From the NCBI GenBank assembly GCA_019105125.1, contig JAHRWO010000001.1:1-14312 (forward strand): 14,312 bases of DNA, read 5' to 3'. The stretch is from Flavobacterium sp. (GTDB taxonomy: Bacteria; Bacteroidota; Bacteroidia; Flavobacteriales; Flavobacteriaceae). Positions within the stretch are counted from its first letter, which is position 1; every line of letters begins with the position of its first letter. Both the position numbers and the translations under genes were made by a program. Below are positions 1 to 6,899 of this stretch, one piece after another. The notes beneath the pieces were generated by a model. That model was not told the DNA's origin. It ran no database searches and saw only the letters and a list, made by a program, of their open reading frames with translations.

Positions 1-119
1 TCCATACCTTTGGTTCTAAAGGCACCACCCCAAATTTCTTCTAATGTTATTTTTTGTTGGCCTACAACTGATAATGAGCTTACTATAAATAATAAAATCG
101 CTAAACTGATCTTTTTCAT
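1..119 (-). CDS. Exported protein, N-terminal fragment; probable S9 family (DPP-IV-like) peptidase
   Basis: Only the first 39 codons are in the window; the gene runs off the left edge. The start ATG lies at 119-117 and opens a typical signal peptide: MKK, a hydrophobic stretch of about 16 residues (ISLAILLFIVSSLSVV), then GQQ as a likely cleavage area. The mature part begins KITLEEIW followed by GGAFRTKGM. From memory, this matches the mature start of Bacteroidetes S9-family dipeptidyl peptidase IV-like enzymes, which often read ITLEEIW...FR. Such enzymes are serine exopeptidases that release dipeptides from periplasmic or surface peptides. The catalytic domain is outside the window, so the family call rests on this short stretch. 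The signal peptide is certain enough to call the protein exported. It is divergent from mvaA across 127 bases. Confidence 0.62.
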   Translation of the reverse strand, partial: MKKISLAILLFIVSSLSVVGQQKITLEEIWGGAFRTKGM

Positions 120-143
120 AATATTATGTTCTTAAAAAACCTC

Positions 144-174
144 CAATTTTAGTGATTTTTTAGAATTAATCCAA
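144..174 (-). promoter_or_regulatory. Candidate Bacteroidetes promoter for the minus-strand exported peptidase
   Basis: On the minus strand, TTG (174-172) is followed after 20 bases by TAAAATTG (151-144). This is one mismatch from the Bacteroidetes -7 consensus TAnnTTTG, with the -33 TTG at the expected distance. The leader to the ATG at 119 would be about 20 bases. Confidence 0.4.
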
Positions 175-217
175 TTTTTAAGTCATATTTCACAAAAAAC
201 TATCCACTAGGTTTTAG

Positions 218-225
218 TATCTTTG
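218..225 (+). promoter_or_regulatory. -7 promoter element for the mvaA operon
   Basis: TATCTTTG matches TAnnTTTG exactly and lies 21 bases before the mvaA ATG. No good -33 TTTG/TTG is seen 19-21 bases upstream, so the element may be weak or activator-dependent. Confidence 0.5.
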
Positions 226-246
226 TGTTAAAATTTAAGATTTGCT

Positions 247-1563
247 ATGACACAAAACGTAAAAGGTTTCTCAAAACTTTCAAAAGAAGAAAAAATAGAT
301 TGGATAACCAATAATTACTTTGTTAATCCATTAGAAGCAAAAATCAATTTAAAAAAATACTGGAATTCCGATGATAATTTGCAAAAACTACACGACGAAT
401 TCATCGAAAATACCTTAACAAACTTTTACCTACCTTATGGAGTTGCGCCAAACTTTACCATTAATGGAAAAAGTTACACCATTCCAATGGCAATTGAAGA
501 AAGTTCTGTAGTAGCAGCCGCTTCAAAAGCAGCAAAATTTTGGGGCGAACGAGGTGGTTTCAAAACAACCATCATTAATACTGAAAAAATTGGGCAAGTT
601 CACTTTCTTTTCCATGGAAATACAGAAAAGTTAACAGCTTTTTTCAATAAAATTAAACCTACTTTTTTCGATGATACCCATGAAATTACCAAAAACATGC
701 AAAAGCGTGGTGGCGGAATTTTAGATATTGAACTTAGAGATAAAACCCATGAAATTCCAAATTACTATCAATTACATGCTACTTTTAATACCAAAGACAG
801 TATGGGTGCGAATTTCATCAATACGTGTTTAGAGCAATTTGCCAAAACTTTAGAAAATCAAGCGCAAGAATATGGTAATTTCACTTCAGATGAAAAAAAT
901 ATTCAAGTTGTTATGAGTATTTTGAGTAATTATGTACCTAATTGCTTAGTTAGAGTGGAAGTTTCTTGTCCGATAGACCAACTTTCAGATGATAAAAACA
1001 TAGACTCCGTTGAATTTGCTCAGAAATTTGCAACTGCAGTTCGTATTGCTGAAGTAGAGCCTTACCGTGCCGTTACGCACAACAAAGGCATCATGAACGG
1101 AATTGACGCCGTAGTTTTAGCAACTGGAAACGACTTCAGAGCCGTGGAAGCAGGAATTCACGCTTATGCCAGCAAATCGGGACAATATTCAAGTTTATCG
1201 CATGTGAAAATTGAGAATGATATTTTTACTTTTTGGATGGAAATTCCGTTAGCATTAGGAACAGTTGGCGGATTAACTTCATTACATCCATTAGTGAAAT
1301 TTTCAATGGAACTATTAGGAAAGCCATCGGCAGAAGAACTAATGCAAATTGTAGCAGCGGCTGGATTAGCTCAAAATTTCGCAGCACTTCGTTCTTTAAC
1401 CACAACGGGAATTCAACAAGGACATATGAAAATGCATTTGATGAACATTTTAAACCAACATCATGCTACCAAAGAAGAGAAACAGAAAGTCTTAGATTAT
1501 TTCAAAGACACAACCGTTTCGCATAGTTTAGTAGTAGATTATTTGGAAAAAATTAGAAGTTAA
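247..1563 (+). CDS. mvaA: Hydroxymethylglutaryl-CoA reductase, class II type
   Basis: This enzyme interconverts HMG-CoA and mevalonate with NAD(P)H, the committed step of the mevalonate route to isoprenoids. It has 438 residues, the usual class II length, with no membrane domain, so it is cytosolic. Visible motifs are IPMAIEESSVVAAAS (residues 79-93) with the catalytic Glu pair 84/85, THNKG with Lys280, ATGNDFRAVEAG with Asp296, and TGIQQGHM with His393. These correspond to the Glu, Lys, Asp and His catalytic set known from the Pseudomonas mevalonii enzyme. Class II enzymes are often named degradative. In Flavobacteriaceae, which depend on the mevalonate pathway, the role is more likely biosynthetic, and the kinase next door supports that. 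The ATG at 247 gives the conserved N-terminal region (KLSKEEKIDWI), and a -7 element lies just upstream. The stop codon TAA shares its last A with the ATG of the next gene, implying translational coupling. Confidence 0.95.
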   Translation: MTQNVKGFSKLSKEEKIDWITNNYFVNPLEAKINLKKYWNSDDNLQKLHDEFIENTLTNFYLPYGVAPNFTINGKSYTIPMAIEESSVVAAASKAAKFWGERGGFKTTIINTEKIGQVHFLFHGNTEKLTAFFNKIKPTFFDDTHEITKNMQKRGGGILDIELRDKTHEIPNYYQLHATFNTKDSMGANFINTCLEQFAKTLENQAQEYGNFTSDEKNIQVVMSILSNYVPNCLVRVEVSCPIDQLSDDKNIDSVEFAQKFATAVRIAEVEPYRAVTHNKGIMNGIDAVVLATGNDFRAVEAGIHAYASKSGQYSSLSHVKIENDIFTFWMEIPLALGTVGGLTSLHPLVKFSMELLGKPSAEELMQIVAAAGLAQNFAALRSLTTTGIQQGHMKMHLMNILNQHHATKEEKQKVLDYFKDTTVSHSLVVDYLEKIRS

Positions 1564-2477
1564 TGGAAACCCAAACGTTTTATAGTAACGGAAAATTACT
1601 CATCACAGGCGAATACGTTGTTTTAGATGGTGCAAAAGCATTGGCTTTACCTACAAAATTTGGACAAAGTTTATTGGTGAAATCAGGCACAAATCAACAA
1701 ATCAAATGGACGAGTTTTGATGCCGATAAAAGCATTTGGTTTGAAGGCATGATTTCGTTTGAAGAAATAAAGCAAAGAACCATCAACGATAGCAATTCTG
1801 CTGTAAAAAACACCTTGATTGAAATTTTACATCAAGCTTTTATACAAAACCCTTCATTTTTAGAAAAAGAAGGCTATGAAATTGAAACTTACTTAACTTT
1901 TCCAAGACTTTGGGGTTTAGGAACATCTTCTACTCTAATAAATAGTATTGCGGATTGGTTAGATATTGATGCGTTTGAATTGTTGCAAAAAAGTTTTGGC
2001 GGAAGCGGTTATGATATTGCTTGTGCTAAGTCAAATTCACCTCTTGTATATCATTTAGAAAACGAAAAACCGCATTTTAAACCCATTCATTTTAATCCTG
2101 AATTCAAAGACCATATTTATTTTGTGTATTTGAATCAGAAACAAAGTAGCAAATTGGCGATTGCGAATTACATGTCGAAACACCATCATGTGAATGCCGT
2201 AATTTCAAAAATCAACACCATTACATACGAAACCATTGATTGTAAAGAATTAAAAGATTTTGCTAAACAAATGGAAAAACATGAAATTATTATGAGTGAT
2301 GTTTTAGAAATGGAAACCATTCAAGAAAAGTTTTTTCCTGATTTTGAAGGAGTGATTAAAAGTTTAGGTGCTTGGGGTGGCGATTTTGTAATGGTGATTT
2401 CTAAAGAAAATCCAAAAGATTACTTTAAAAATAAAGGTTATTCTGTGGTACTCGAATATGAAGAAATGATTTTATAA
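1563..2477 (+). CDS. GYDIA-family GHMP kinase, probably mevalonate pathway
   Basis: This is a 304-residue member of the GHMP kinase superfamily (galactokinase, homoserine, mevalonate and phosphomevalonate kinases), which phosphorylate small metabolites with ATP. Near the N-terminus is NGKLLITGEYVVLDGAKALA (residues 9-28), typical of mevalonate and phosphomevalonate kinases. The glycine-rich ATP loop is degenerate but recognisable as GLGTSST (118-124). The signature GGSGYDIACA (146-155) gives the family its name. GAWGGDFVMV near the C-terminus (about 269-278) is the third GHMP motif. The start overlaps the mvaA stop by one base, so both are made from one mRNA. The exact substrate cannot be read from the sequence; mevalonate or phosphomevalonate is inferred from the partner gene. 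The standard P-x3-GLGSSAA loop is altered to RLWGLGTSST. Confidence 0.85.
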   Translation: METQTFYSNGKLLITGEYVVLDGAKALALPTKFGQSLLVKSGTNQQIKWTSFDADKSIWFEGMISFEEIKQRTINDSNSAVKNTLIEILHQAFIQNPSFLEKEGYEIETYLTFPRLWGLGTSSTLINSIADWLDIDAFELLQKSFGGSGYDIACAKSNSPLVYHLENEKPHFKPIHFNPEFKDHIYFVYLNQKQSSKLAIANYMSKHHHVNAVISKINTITYETIDCKELKDFAKQMEKHEIIMSDVLEMETIQEKFFPDFEGVIKSLGAWGGDFVMVISKENPKDYFKNKGYSVVLEYEEMIL

Positions 2478-2501
2478 TCCTTTCTAAAACCTATAAAAAA
2501 C

Positions 2502-2529
2502 AAAAAAACCACTCAAATGAGTGGTTTTT
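2502..2529. terminator. Bidirectional intrinsic terminator between the mvaA operon and tRNA-Phe
   Basis: The stem ACCACTC (2508-2514) and GAGTGGT (2519-2525) encloses a 4-base loop, AAAT. It is flanked by an A-run on the left and a T-run on the right, so it can end transcription from either side. On the plus strand it follows the kinase stop codon by about 25 bases. On the minus strand it starts only a few bases after the tRNA 3' end. Confidence 0.85.
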
Positions 2530-2530
2530 G

Positions 2531-2603
2531 TGGTACCTCCAGGAATCGAACCAGGGACACATGGATTTTCAGTCCATTGCTCTACCAACTGAGCTAAGGT
2601 ACC
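2531..2603 (-). tRNA. tRNA-Phe (anticodon GAA)
   Basis: The minus strand folds into a full cloverleaf of 73 bases. The 7-bp acceptor stem is GGTACCT/AGGTACC with discriminator A. The D arm is GCTC/GAGC with loop AGTTGGTA. The anticodon arm is ATGGA/TCCAT with loop CTGAAAA, so the anticodon is GAA and reads Phe codons. The T loop is TTCGATT. The T stem CCTGG/CCTGG leaves a central T-T mismatch. CCA is not encoded: the next bases are CAA, so the tail must be added by nucleotidyltransferase. The gene stands alone between a promoter and a terminator and is antisense to its neighbours. Confidence 0.97.
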
Positions 2604-2642
2604 TTTACAATTTTGAGCATTTCTGCTTGTTGATTGCGGGTG

Positions 2643-2674
2643 CAAATATAGAACCATTTTTATATTTTCCAAAA
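2643..2674 (-). promoter_or_regulatory. Promoter of tRNA-Phe
   Basis: On the minus strand, TTTTG (2674-2670) is followed after exactly 19 bases by TATATTTG (2650-2643). Both elements fit the Bacteroidetes -33/-7 consensus. Transcription would start near 2636, giving a leader of roughly 30 bases before the mature tRNA. Confidence 0.75.
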
Positions 2675-2698
2675 CAAATATTAAAAAAAATCAATTTG

Positions 2699-2706
2699 TA
2701 TATTTG
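2699..2706 (+). promoter_or_regulatory. -7 promoter element for the coaX operon
   Basis: TATATTTG matches TAnnTTTG exactly and lies 19 bases before the coaX ATG. The region 19-21 bases upstream is A-rich with no clear TTTG. The element is divergent from the tRNA-Phe promoter, with about 50 bases between the two -7 elements. Confidence 0.6.
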
Positions 2707-2725
2707 CAGTTCCTAAAACAAAACC

Positions 2726-3460
2726 ATGCTTTTAACCATCGATGTAGGAAATTCAAGAATTAAAGTTGCTGTATTTGAATACAATAAGCAAAAAGAGCTT
2801 ATTGTTTTTAATTCAAATGAGGCTTTGAAAAATTTTAAAAATATTTTTAAAAAACATGCTAACCTTGAAAAAATCATCCTTTCTTCTGTTGGAAAATTAG
2901 ATGAAAACGTTTTGGATTACATCAAAAGTAAATTCCCAACGGAAATAATTTCACACCAATCGAAATTTCCTTTTCAAAATTTATATGCTACACCTCACAC
3001 CCTAGGAATTGATAGAATGGTTTTAGCTGCAGGAGCCACTTTACAATTTCCAAATCAAAATCGATTAATTATTGATTCCGGAACTTGTATTACTTATGAT
3101 TATGTGAACTCTAATAACGAATATTTGGGAGGTGCTATTTCGCCAGGTGTGTATTTACGATACAAAAGTTTACACGATTACACAGAAAAACTTCCTTTAT
3201 TAGAAAAAAAAGATACGGCAACTTTAATTGGAAATTCTACAGAAAACAGCATCCACAGCGGAATTATCAAAGGTGTTTGTTTTGAAATTGAAGGTTTTAT
3301 TACCCAATATTTGCTTAAAAATCAAGATTTAACAATAATTTTAACAGGTGGCGATGCAGAATTTTTGGCTAAAAGATTAAAAAACACCATATTTGCCAAT
3401 TCAAATTTCCTATTAGAAAGTTTGAACCTTTTATCACAATATATACATCAAAATGATTAA
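2726..3460 (+). CDS. coaX: Type III pantothenate kinase
   Basis: CoaX phosphorylates pantothenate with ATP, the first step of coenzyme A synthesis. It belongs to the ASKHA (acetate/sugar kinase-Hsp70-actin) fold and needs a monovalent cation. The protein has 244 residues, the usual length. Motifs seen are the phosphate loop TIDVGNSRIK (residues 4-13), GIDR (94-97) with a substrate-binding Asp, IDSGTCITYD (116-125) and GGAISPG (135-141), with a late GGDAEFLA glycine motif. No motif is missing, so it should be active. The ATG at 2726 places the phosphate loop at its normal distance from the N-terminus. The last 8 bases overlap the next gene, which indicates one operon. It is the only cofactor-synthesis gene in a block otherwise devoted to the envelope. 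Confidence 0.95.
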   Translation: MLLTIDVGNSRIKVAVFEYNKQKELIVFNSNEALKNFKNIFKKHANLEKIILSSVGKLDENVLDYIKSKFPTEIISHQSKFPFQNLYATPHTLGIDRMVLAAGATLQFPNQNRLIIDSGTCITYDYVNSNNEYLGGAISPGVYLRYKSLHDYTEKLPLLEKKDTATLIGNSTENSIHSGIIKGVCFEIEGFITQYLLKNQDLTIILTGGDAEFLAKRLKNTIFANSNFLLESLNLLSQYIHQND

Positions 3461-4709
3461 AAAAATTATTGTAATTGTTTGTTTTTTTGCATCACTATCT
3501 TCATGGGCACAAGACAACACAGCATCACCTTATTCTTTATACGGACTAGGAGAAGTAAAATTTAACGGTACTCAAGATGCTAGAGCTATGGGAGGATTAT
3601 CTATAATTGGAGATAGTATTCAATTAGGCTTAATGAACCCGGCTTCTTATTCAAAATTAAAACTAACTTCATTTGCTGTAGGAGGAACTAATTCAGCAAC
3701 CACATTCAAAACCCAGACTGAAAGCGAAAAAGCGCAAAGAACTAGTTTTGATTACTTAGCAGTAGGATTACCATTAGGTAAATTTGGAGCTGCTTTTGGA
3801 TTAAAACCTCATTCTGCAGTAGGGTATAAAAATGAAAAAGTAGTGGAAAATAGTATCGCTACTGTTTTTCAGAGATCGCAAGGTAATGGTTTTATAAACA
3901 AAGTATTTCTAGGTGGAGGTTATCAAGTAAACAAAAATTTAAATATTGGAGCTGAATTAACATATCACTTTGGAGACATCACCAATATTTTCATTGAGCG
4001 CTTATTAGAACCTGAACCACTTCAATTTTCAACTAGAAAAAGAGATTATTCAAAGGTTAGCGGATTTGGAACTAACTTTGGATTTTTATATCAAACAAAA
4101 ATCAGTAAAGATCTTACGTTACAATCGAGCTTAACTTACAGTCCAGAAACAAAACTGAATACAACCAATTCTAGAAAAATTGCTACCATTTCATTTGCTC
4201 AAAACGGCGCTGAAATCATAAACAACGAAGAAGACATTATTGTAGAAAACAAAGATCTAATCATTCCTACTAAAATAAGTTTTGGAGCTGGAATTGGAAA
4301 AAGTAAAACTTGGTTAATTGGTACTGAGATTACATTTACAGAGAATCAAAAATTGGTTAATCGTTTCCCTTTAACTTCCAATGCTTTTTATGAAAACTCA
4401 ACGAGATTTGCTCTTGGAGGATATTATATTCCTAAATACGATTCTTTTTCAAGTTACTTAGAACGCGTTGTTTATAGGGCAGGATTCAAGTATGAAAATA
4501 TTGGATTAGTCATCAATAATCAGAGCATAACAGATTATGGCATGAATTTTGGACTTGGATTACCGTTAGGATTTTCAAAAGTTGATTTGGGATTTGAATT
4601 TGGTAAAAGAGGAACTATTTCTGGCAACCTAATAAAAGAAAACTATTTTAACATAAGTATTGGACTAAACATGGGTTCAATATGGTTTGAAAAACGAAAA
4701 ATTGATTAA
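3453..4709 (+). CDS. Putative outer-membrane beta-barrel protein
   Basis: This is a 418-residue exported protein of unknown exact function. A signal peptide covers roughly residues 1-19 (MIKKIIVIVCFFASLSSWA, then QDN). The mature start SPYSLYGLGEV is a motif I associate with Bacteroidetes outer-membrane barrel proteins related to FadL/OmpP1. The rest is rich in alternating polar and hydrophobic stretches with many Gly and aromatic residues, such as GAAFGLKPHSAVGY, LGGGYQVNKNLNIGAELTYHF and MNFGLGLPLGFSKVDLGFEF. It ends in a strand-like NYFNISIGLNMGSIWF, consistent with a barrel. The start overlaps coaX by 8 bases in another frame. Followed by TPR and LptC genes, it may be a transport or assembly component of the outer membrane. 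The substrate cannot be stated. Confidence 0.75.
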   Translation: MIKKIIVIVCFFASLSSWAQDNTASPYSLYGLGEVKFNGTQDARAMGGLSIIGDSIQLGLMNPASYSKLKLTSFAVGGTNSATTFKTQTESEKAQRTSFDYLAVGLPLGKFGAAFGLKPHSAVGYKNEKVVENSIATVFQRSQGNGFINKVFLGGGYQVNKNLNIGAELTYHFGDITNIFIERLLEPEPLQFSTRKRDYSKVSGFGTNFGFLYQTKISKDLTLQSSLTYSPETKLNTTNSRKIATISFAQNGAEIINNEEDIIVENKDLIIPTKISFGAGIGKSKTWLIGTEITFTENQKLVNRFPLTSNAFYENSTRFALGGYYIPKYDSFSSYLERVVYRAGFKYENIGLVINNQSITDYGMNFGLGLPLGFSKVDLGFEFGKRGTISGNLIKENYFNISIGLNMGSIWFEKRKID

Positions 4710-4731
4710 CAAATAATTACACAACAGAAAA

Positions 4732-6093
4732 ATGAAAGCGAAATTAACTGTATTATTTATTGCTGTAGCGAGTATGTTTGTTCAAGCACAAAATACCGAA
4801 GCTTGTACAGAAGCCATAAGTTTGATGGCTTCAGCCGTAAAAGCAAAAGATGTATCTGCCTATGACTATTTAACTACTTTAAGAAAAGATTGTCCGTCTT
4901 TTCATAAAAGTATCTATTCTCAAGGAGAGTTTGCTATTGAATTAAAAATCGAAAAAGCAACAACTCCTGAGGAAAAAGAAAAATATGTTCGTGACTTATT
5001 AAAATTATACGATGAGCATGACCAATATTTCCCTGGTAACGGTGCAGGTAATAAAATGAAAAAAGCGTTGGCTTTGTTTGACAATAAAATTGGAACAAAT
5101 GAAGAAATTTACAACCTTTTAGACACTGCTTTCAAAACCGACTATGCGAACTTTAGATTTGCAAAAGCTATGTACTTATACTTTGAAATTACAGTTAACA
5201 ATCACAAAGCTGGAAAAGGAGTAGAATTACAACAAGTTTTTGACAAATACGATGAAATCACAACAAAATTAGATGAAGAAGAAAAAGAATTGTCTGAGGA
5301 AAAAGATAGTTTAATTACTAAAGAAGAAGCGGGCGAAACACTTTCTGATAAAGAGGCAAAAAGAAAAGCAAGACTTGAAAACAACTTGGAAATTTTTGCA
5401 AGTGTAAGAGCAAACATGGATAATATTGTATTAGAATTATCTACTTGTGAAAAGTTAATTCCATTCTATCAAAAAGGCTTTGAAGCTAATAAAGCTAACG
5501 AAGAGTGGTTAAAAAGAGCTGCTAATCGTTTAGAAATCAAAGGATGTGATTCTGATCCATTATTTTCTAAAATTTCAGAAGCATTGTATAAGTTAAATCC
5601 AAGTGCTGATGCAGCGTATCAATTAGGCGTTGTTGAGATTCAAAGAAAAAATACAACTAAAGCTTTAGATTACTTTAATCAAGCAGCAAACTTATACACA
5701 GATAACACTAAAAAAGCTAATGTATATTACAGAATTGCTGTGATGTATAGCAAATCTAACAAAGTACAAGCTCGTACTTACGCAAGAAAAGCATTATCAG
5801 TTAAGCCTTCTTACGGAAAATCATACTTGTTAATAGCACAGCTTTACGGAAACAGTATTAACGAATGTGGTAACGATCAATTTGAAAAAAGATCGATGTA
5901 TTGGTTAGCAGCTCAATATTGCGACAAAGCAGGATCTGTAGACTCGTCTATTAAAGCTACAGCTAGTAAAACAGCAGCAAGTTATAGAGCCGCAGCACCT
6001 TCTAAAACTGAAATATTCCAATCAGGTAAAGCAGGTCAAAGAATTGCTTTTAACTGTTGGGTTGGAGAAAGTATTTTAGTACCAAATTTATAA
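4732..6093 (+). CDS. Exported TPR-repeat protein
   Basis: This 453-residue protein has a signal peptide (MKAKLTVLFIAVASMFVQA, cleavage near residue 19) and should be periplasmic. The N-terminal half is helical. Residues about 170-225 form a highly charged, probably coiled-coil segment rich in Glu and Lys (for example LDEEEKELSEEKDSL). The C-terminal part holds TPR units at about 293-323, 327-360 and the start of another at 361-372, followed by a tail with conserved-looking Cys residues (379, 397, 442). TPR arrays bind other proteins, so it may be a scaffold for a periplasmic or outer-membrane machine. It lies 22 bases after the barrel gene and 1 base before lptC, so it is co-transcribed with envelope genes. 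I do not recognise a named family member. Confidence 0.8.
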   Translation: MKAKLTVLFIAVASMFVQAQNTEACTEAISLMASAVKAKDVSAYDYLTTLRKDCPSFHKSIYSQGEFAIELKIEKATTPEEKEKYVRDLLKLYDEHDQYFPGNGAGNKMKKALALFDNKIGTNEEIYNLLDTAFKTDYANFRFAKAMYLYFEITVNNHKAGKGVELQQVFDKYDEITTKLDEEEKELSEEKDSLITKEEAGETLSDKEAKRKARLENNLEIFASVRANMDNIVLELSTCEKLIPFYQKGFEANKANEEWLKRAANRLEIKGCDSDPLFSKISEALYKLNPSADAAYQLGVVEIQRKNTTKALDYFNQAANLYTDNTKKANVYYRIAVMYSKSNKVQARTYARKALSVKPSYGKSYLLIAQLYGNSINECGNDQFEKRSMYWLAAQYCDKAGSVDSSIKATASKTAASYRAAAPSKTEIFQSGKAGQRIAFNCWVGESILVPNL

Positions 6094-6094
6094 C

Positions 6095-6655
6095 ATGATA
6101 CTTGTATCGAAAAAAATAATTTTAAACATGGTCACGATATTTGTCGTGACTATGTTTTTTTCATGTGAAAGCGACATCAAAAAAGTTCAACAACTTAGTA
6201 AAACTAGCTTCATTCCATCTGGAGAAGCTGATACGCTAAATTTAAAATACACCGATTCGGGCAAAATCAAATCCATTTTGAAAAGTCCAAAAATGATGGA
6301 TTATAGCAACATCGATAATCCGTTTACAGAATTTCCAAATGGAATTCACGTTACCTTGTTTGACAACAAAGGAAATACTACAACTGTAGTTGCCAATTAT
6401 GCGATTTCTTATAAAAAAACGAGCATTATAGATTTACAGGGGGACGTTATTATAAGCTCTCAAAACGGAGAAAAATTAGAAACTTCTCAATTGTATTTTG
6501 ATCAAAAAAACGAATGGTTTTTTACTGAAAAACATTTTAAATACAGCGACAAATCGGGCGGTTATTTAGAAGGCCCTGGAGTTGATTTTAGTAAAGATTT
6601 CAAAATATTCAACATGCAACAAAGCAGTGGCGAAGTAAACACTTCAGCTAAATAA
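6095..6655 (+). CDS. lptC: LPS export periplasmic protein LptC, lipoprotein form
   Basis: LptC is part of the Lpt bridge, passing lipopolysaccharide from the LptBFG ABC transporter to LptA and on to the outer membrane. At 186 residues it has the usual LptC size. The C-terminal part shows the short beta-strand pattern of the LptC/OstA fold (IHVTLFDNKGNTTTVVA, IDLQGDVIISSQNGEKLET, YFDQKNEWFFTE). The N-terminus has a hydrophobic stretch ending in a lipobox FFSC, with Cys24 as the likely lipidated residue. This points to a lipoprotein, unlike the single transmembrane helix of E. coli LptC. The start at 6095 lies 1 base after the TPR gene stop; Met12 is a possible alternative start but would shorten the signal to 12 residues. 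The rest of the Lpt genes are not in the window. Confidence 0.85.
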   Translation: MILVSKKIILNMVTIFVVTMFFSCESDIKKVQQLSKTSFIPSGEADTLNLKYTDSGKIKSILKSPKMMDYSNIDNPFTEFPNGIHVTLFDNKGNTTTVVANYAISYKKTSIIDLQGDVIISSQNGEKLETSQLYFDQKNEWFFTEKHFKYSDKSGGYLEGPGVDFSKDFKIFNMQQSSGEVNTSAK

Positions 6656-6656
6656 A

Positions 6657-6687
6657 TTGCTTTGCATTGCTCTTTTCATTACATTTG
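6657..6687 (+). promoter_or_regulatory. Internal promoter before the 63-residue membrane protein gene
   Basis: TTG (6657-6659) is followed after 20 bases by TACATTTG (6680-6687), an exact TAnnTTTG match. Transcription would start near 6694, about 10 bases before the ATG at 6704. It lies directly after the lptC stop and would let the downstream membrane genes be expressed separately. Confidence 0.6.
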
Positions 6688-6703
6688 ATAAAAATAAATT
6701 ATT

Positions 6704-6895
6704 ATGACTTATTTAAAATTCATACAATACATCTATTTAATTTTCGCAGGCTTTTTCTTTTATGATGCTTTTAAAAAACACTCCGAAGGAAGACCTTTTA
6801 ATGATGTTTTATTAAGCATTATTATTGCAATTGTAGCTATAGGAATGTTTTTTTTCAGAAGACATTTTCAAAATAAATTTCAAAACAGGAAATAA
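6704..6895 (+). CDS. Small two-helix membrane protein of unknown function
   Basis: This is a 63-residue protein with two predicted membrane segments, about residues 6-23 (FIQYIYLIFAGFFFYDAF) and 36-51 (LLSIIIAIVAIGMFFF). They are separated by a polar loop, KKHSEGRPFND. The C-terminus is strongly basic (RRHFQNKFQNRK), which suggests that the end faces the cytoplasm. It is a real gene by context: it has its own promoter-like element, uses the same codons as its neighbours, and ends 4 bases before the next start. I recognise no family. It may assist the CNNM/CorC-type protein that follows, but that is inferred only from spacing. Confidence 0.75.
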   Translation: MTYLKFIQYIYLIFAGFFFYDAFKKHSEGRPFNDVLLSIIIAIVAIGMFFFRRHFQNKFQNRK

Positions 6896-6899
6896 CTAA

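Noticed and set aside
1233..1526. Second-frame open reading inside mvaA
   Set aside because: It overlaps the conserved Asp and His motif region of the reductase; a chance frame.
2484..2716. Open frames of about 62 codons on both strands across the tRNA gene
   Set aside because: They translate the tRNA-Phe gene and its terminator; the tRNA fold explains the sequence.
5202..5417. Antisense open frame rich in Ser and Phe
   Set aside because: It is the mirror of the Glu/Lys-rich coiled-coil segment of the TPR gene; the AT-rich charged codons leave the other strand free of stops.
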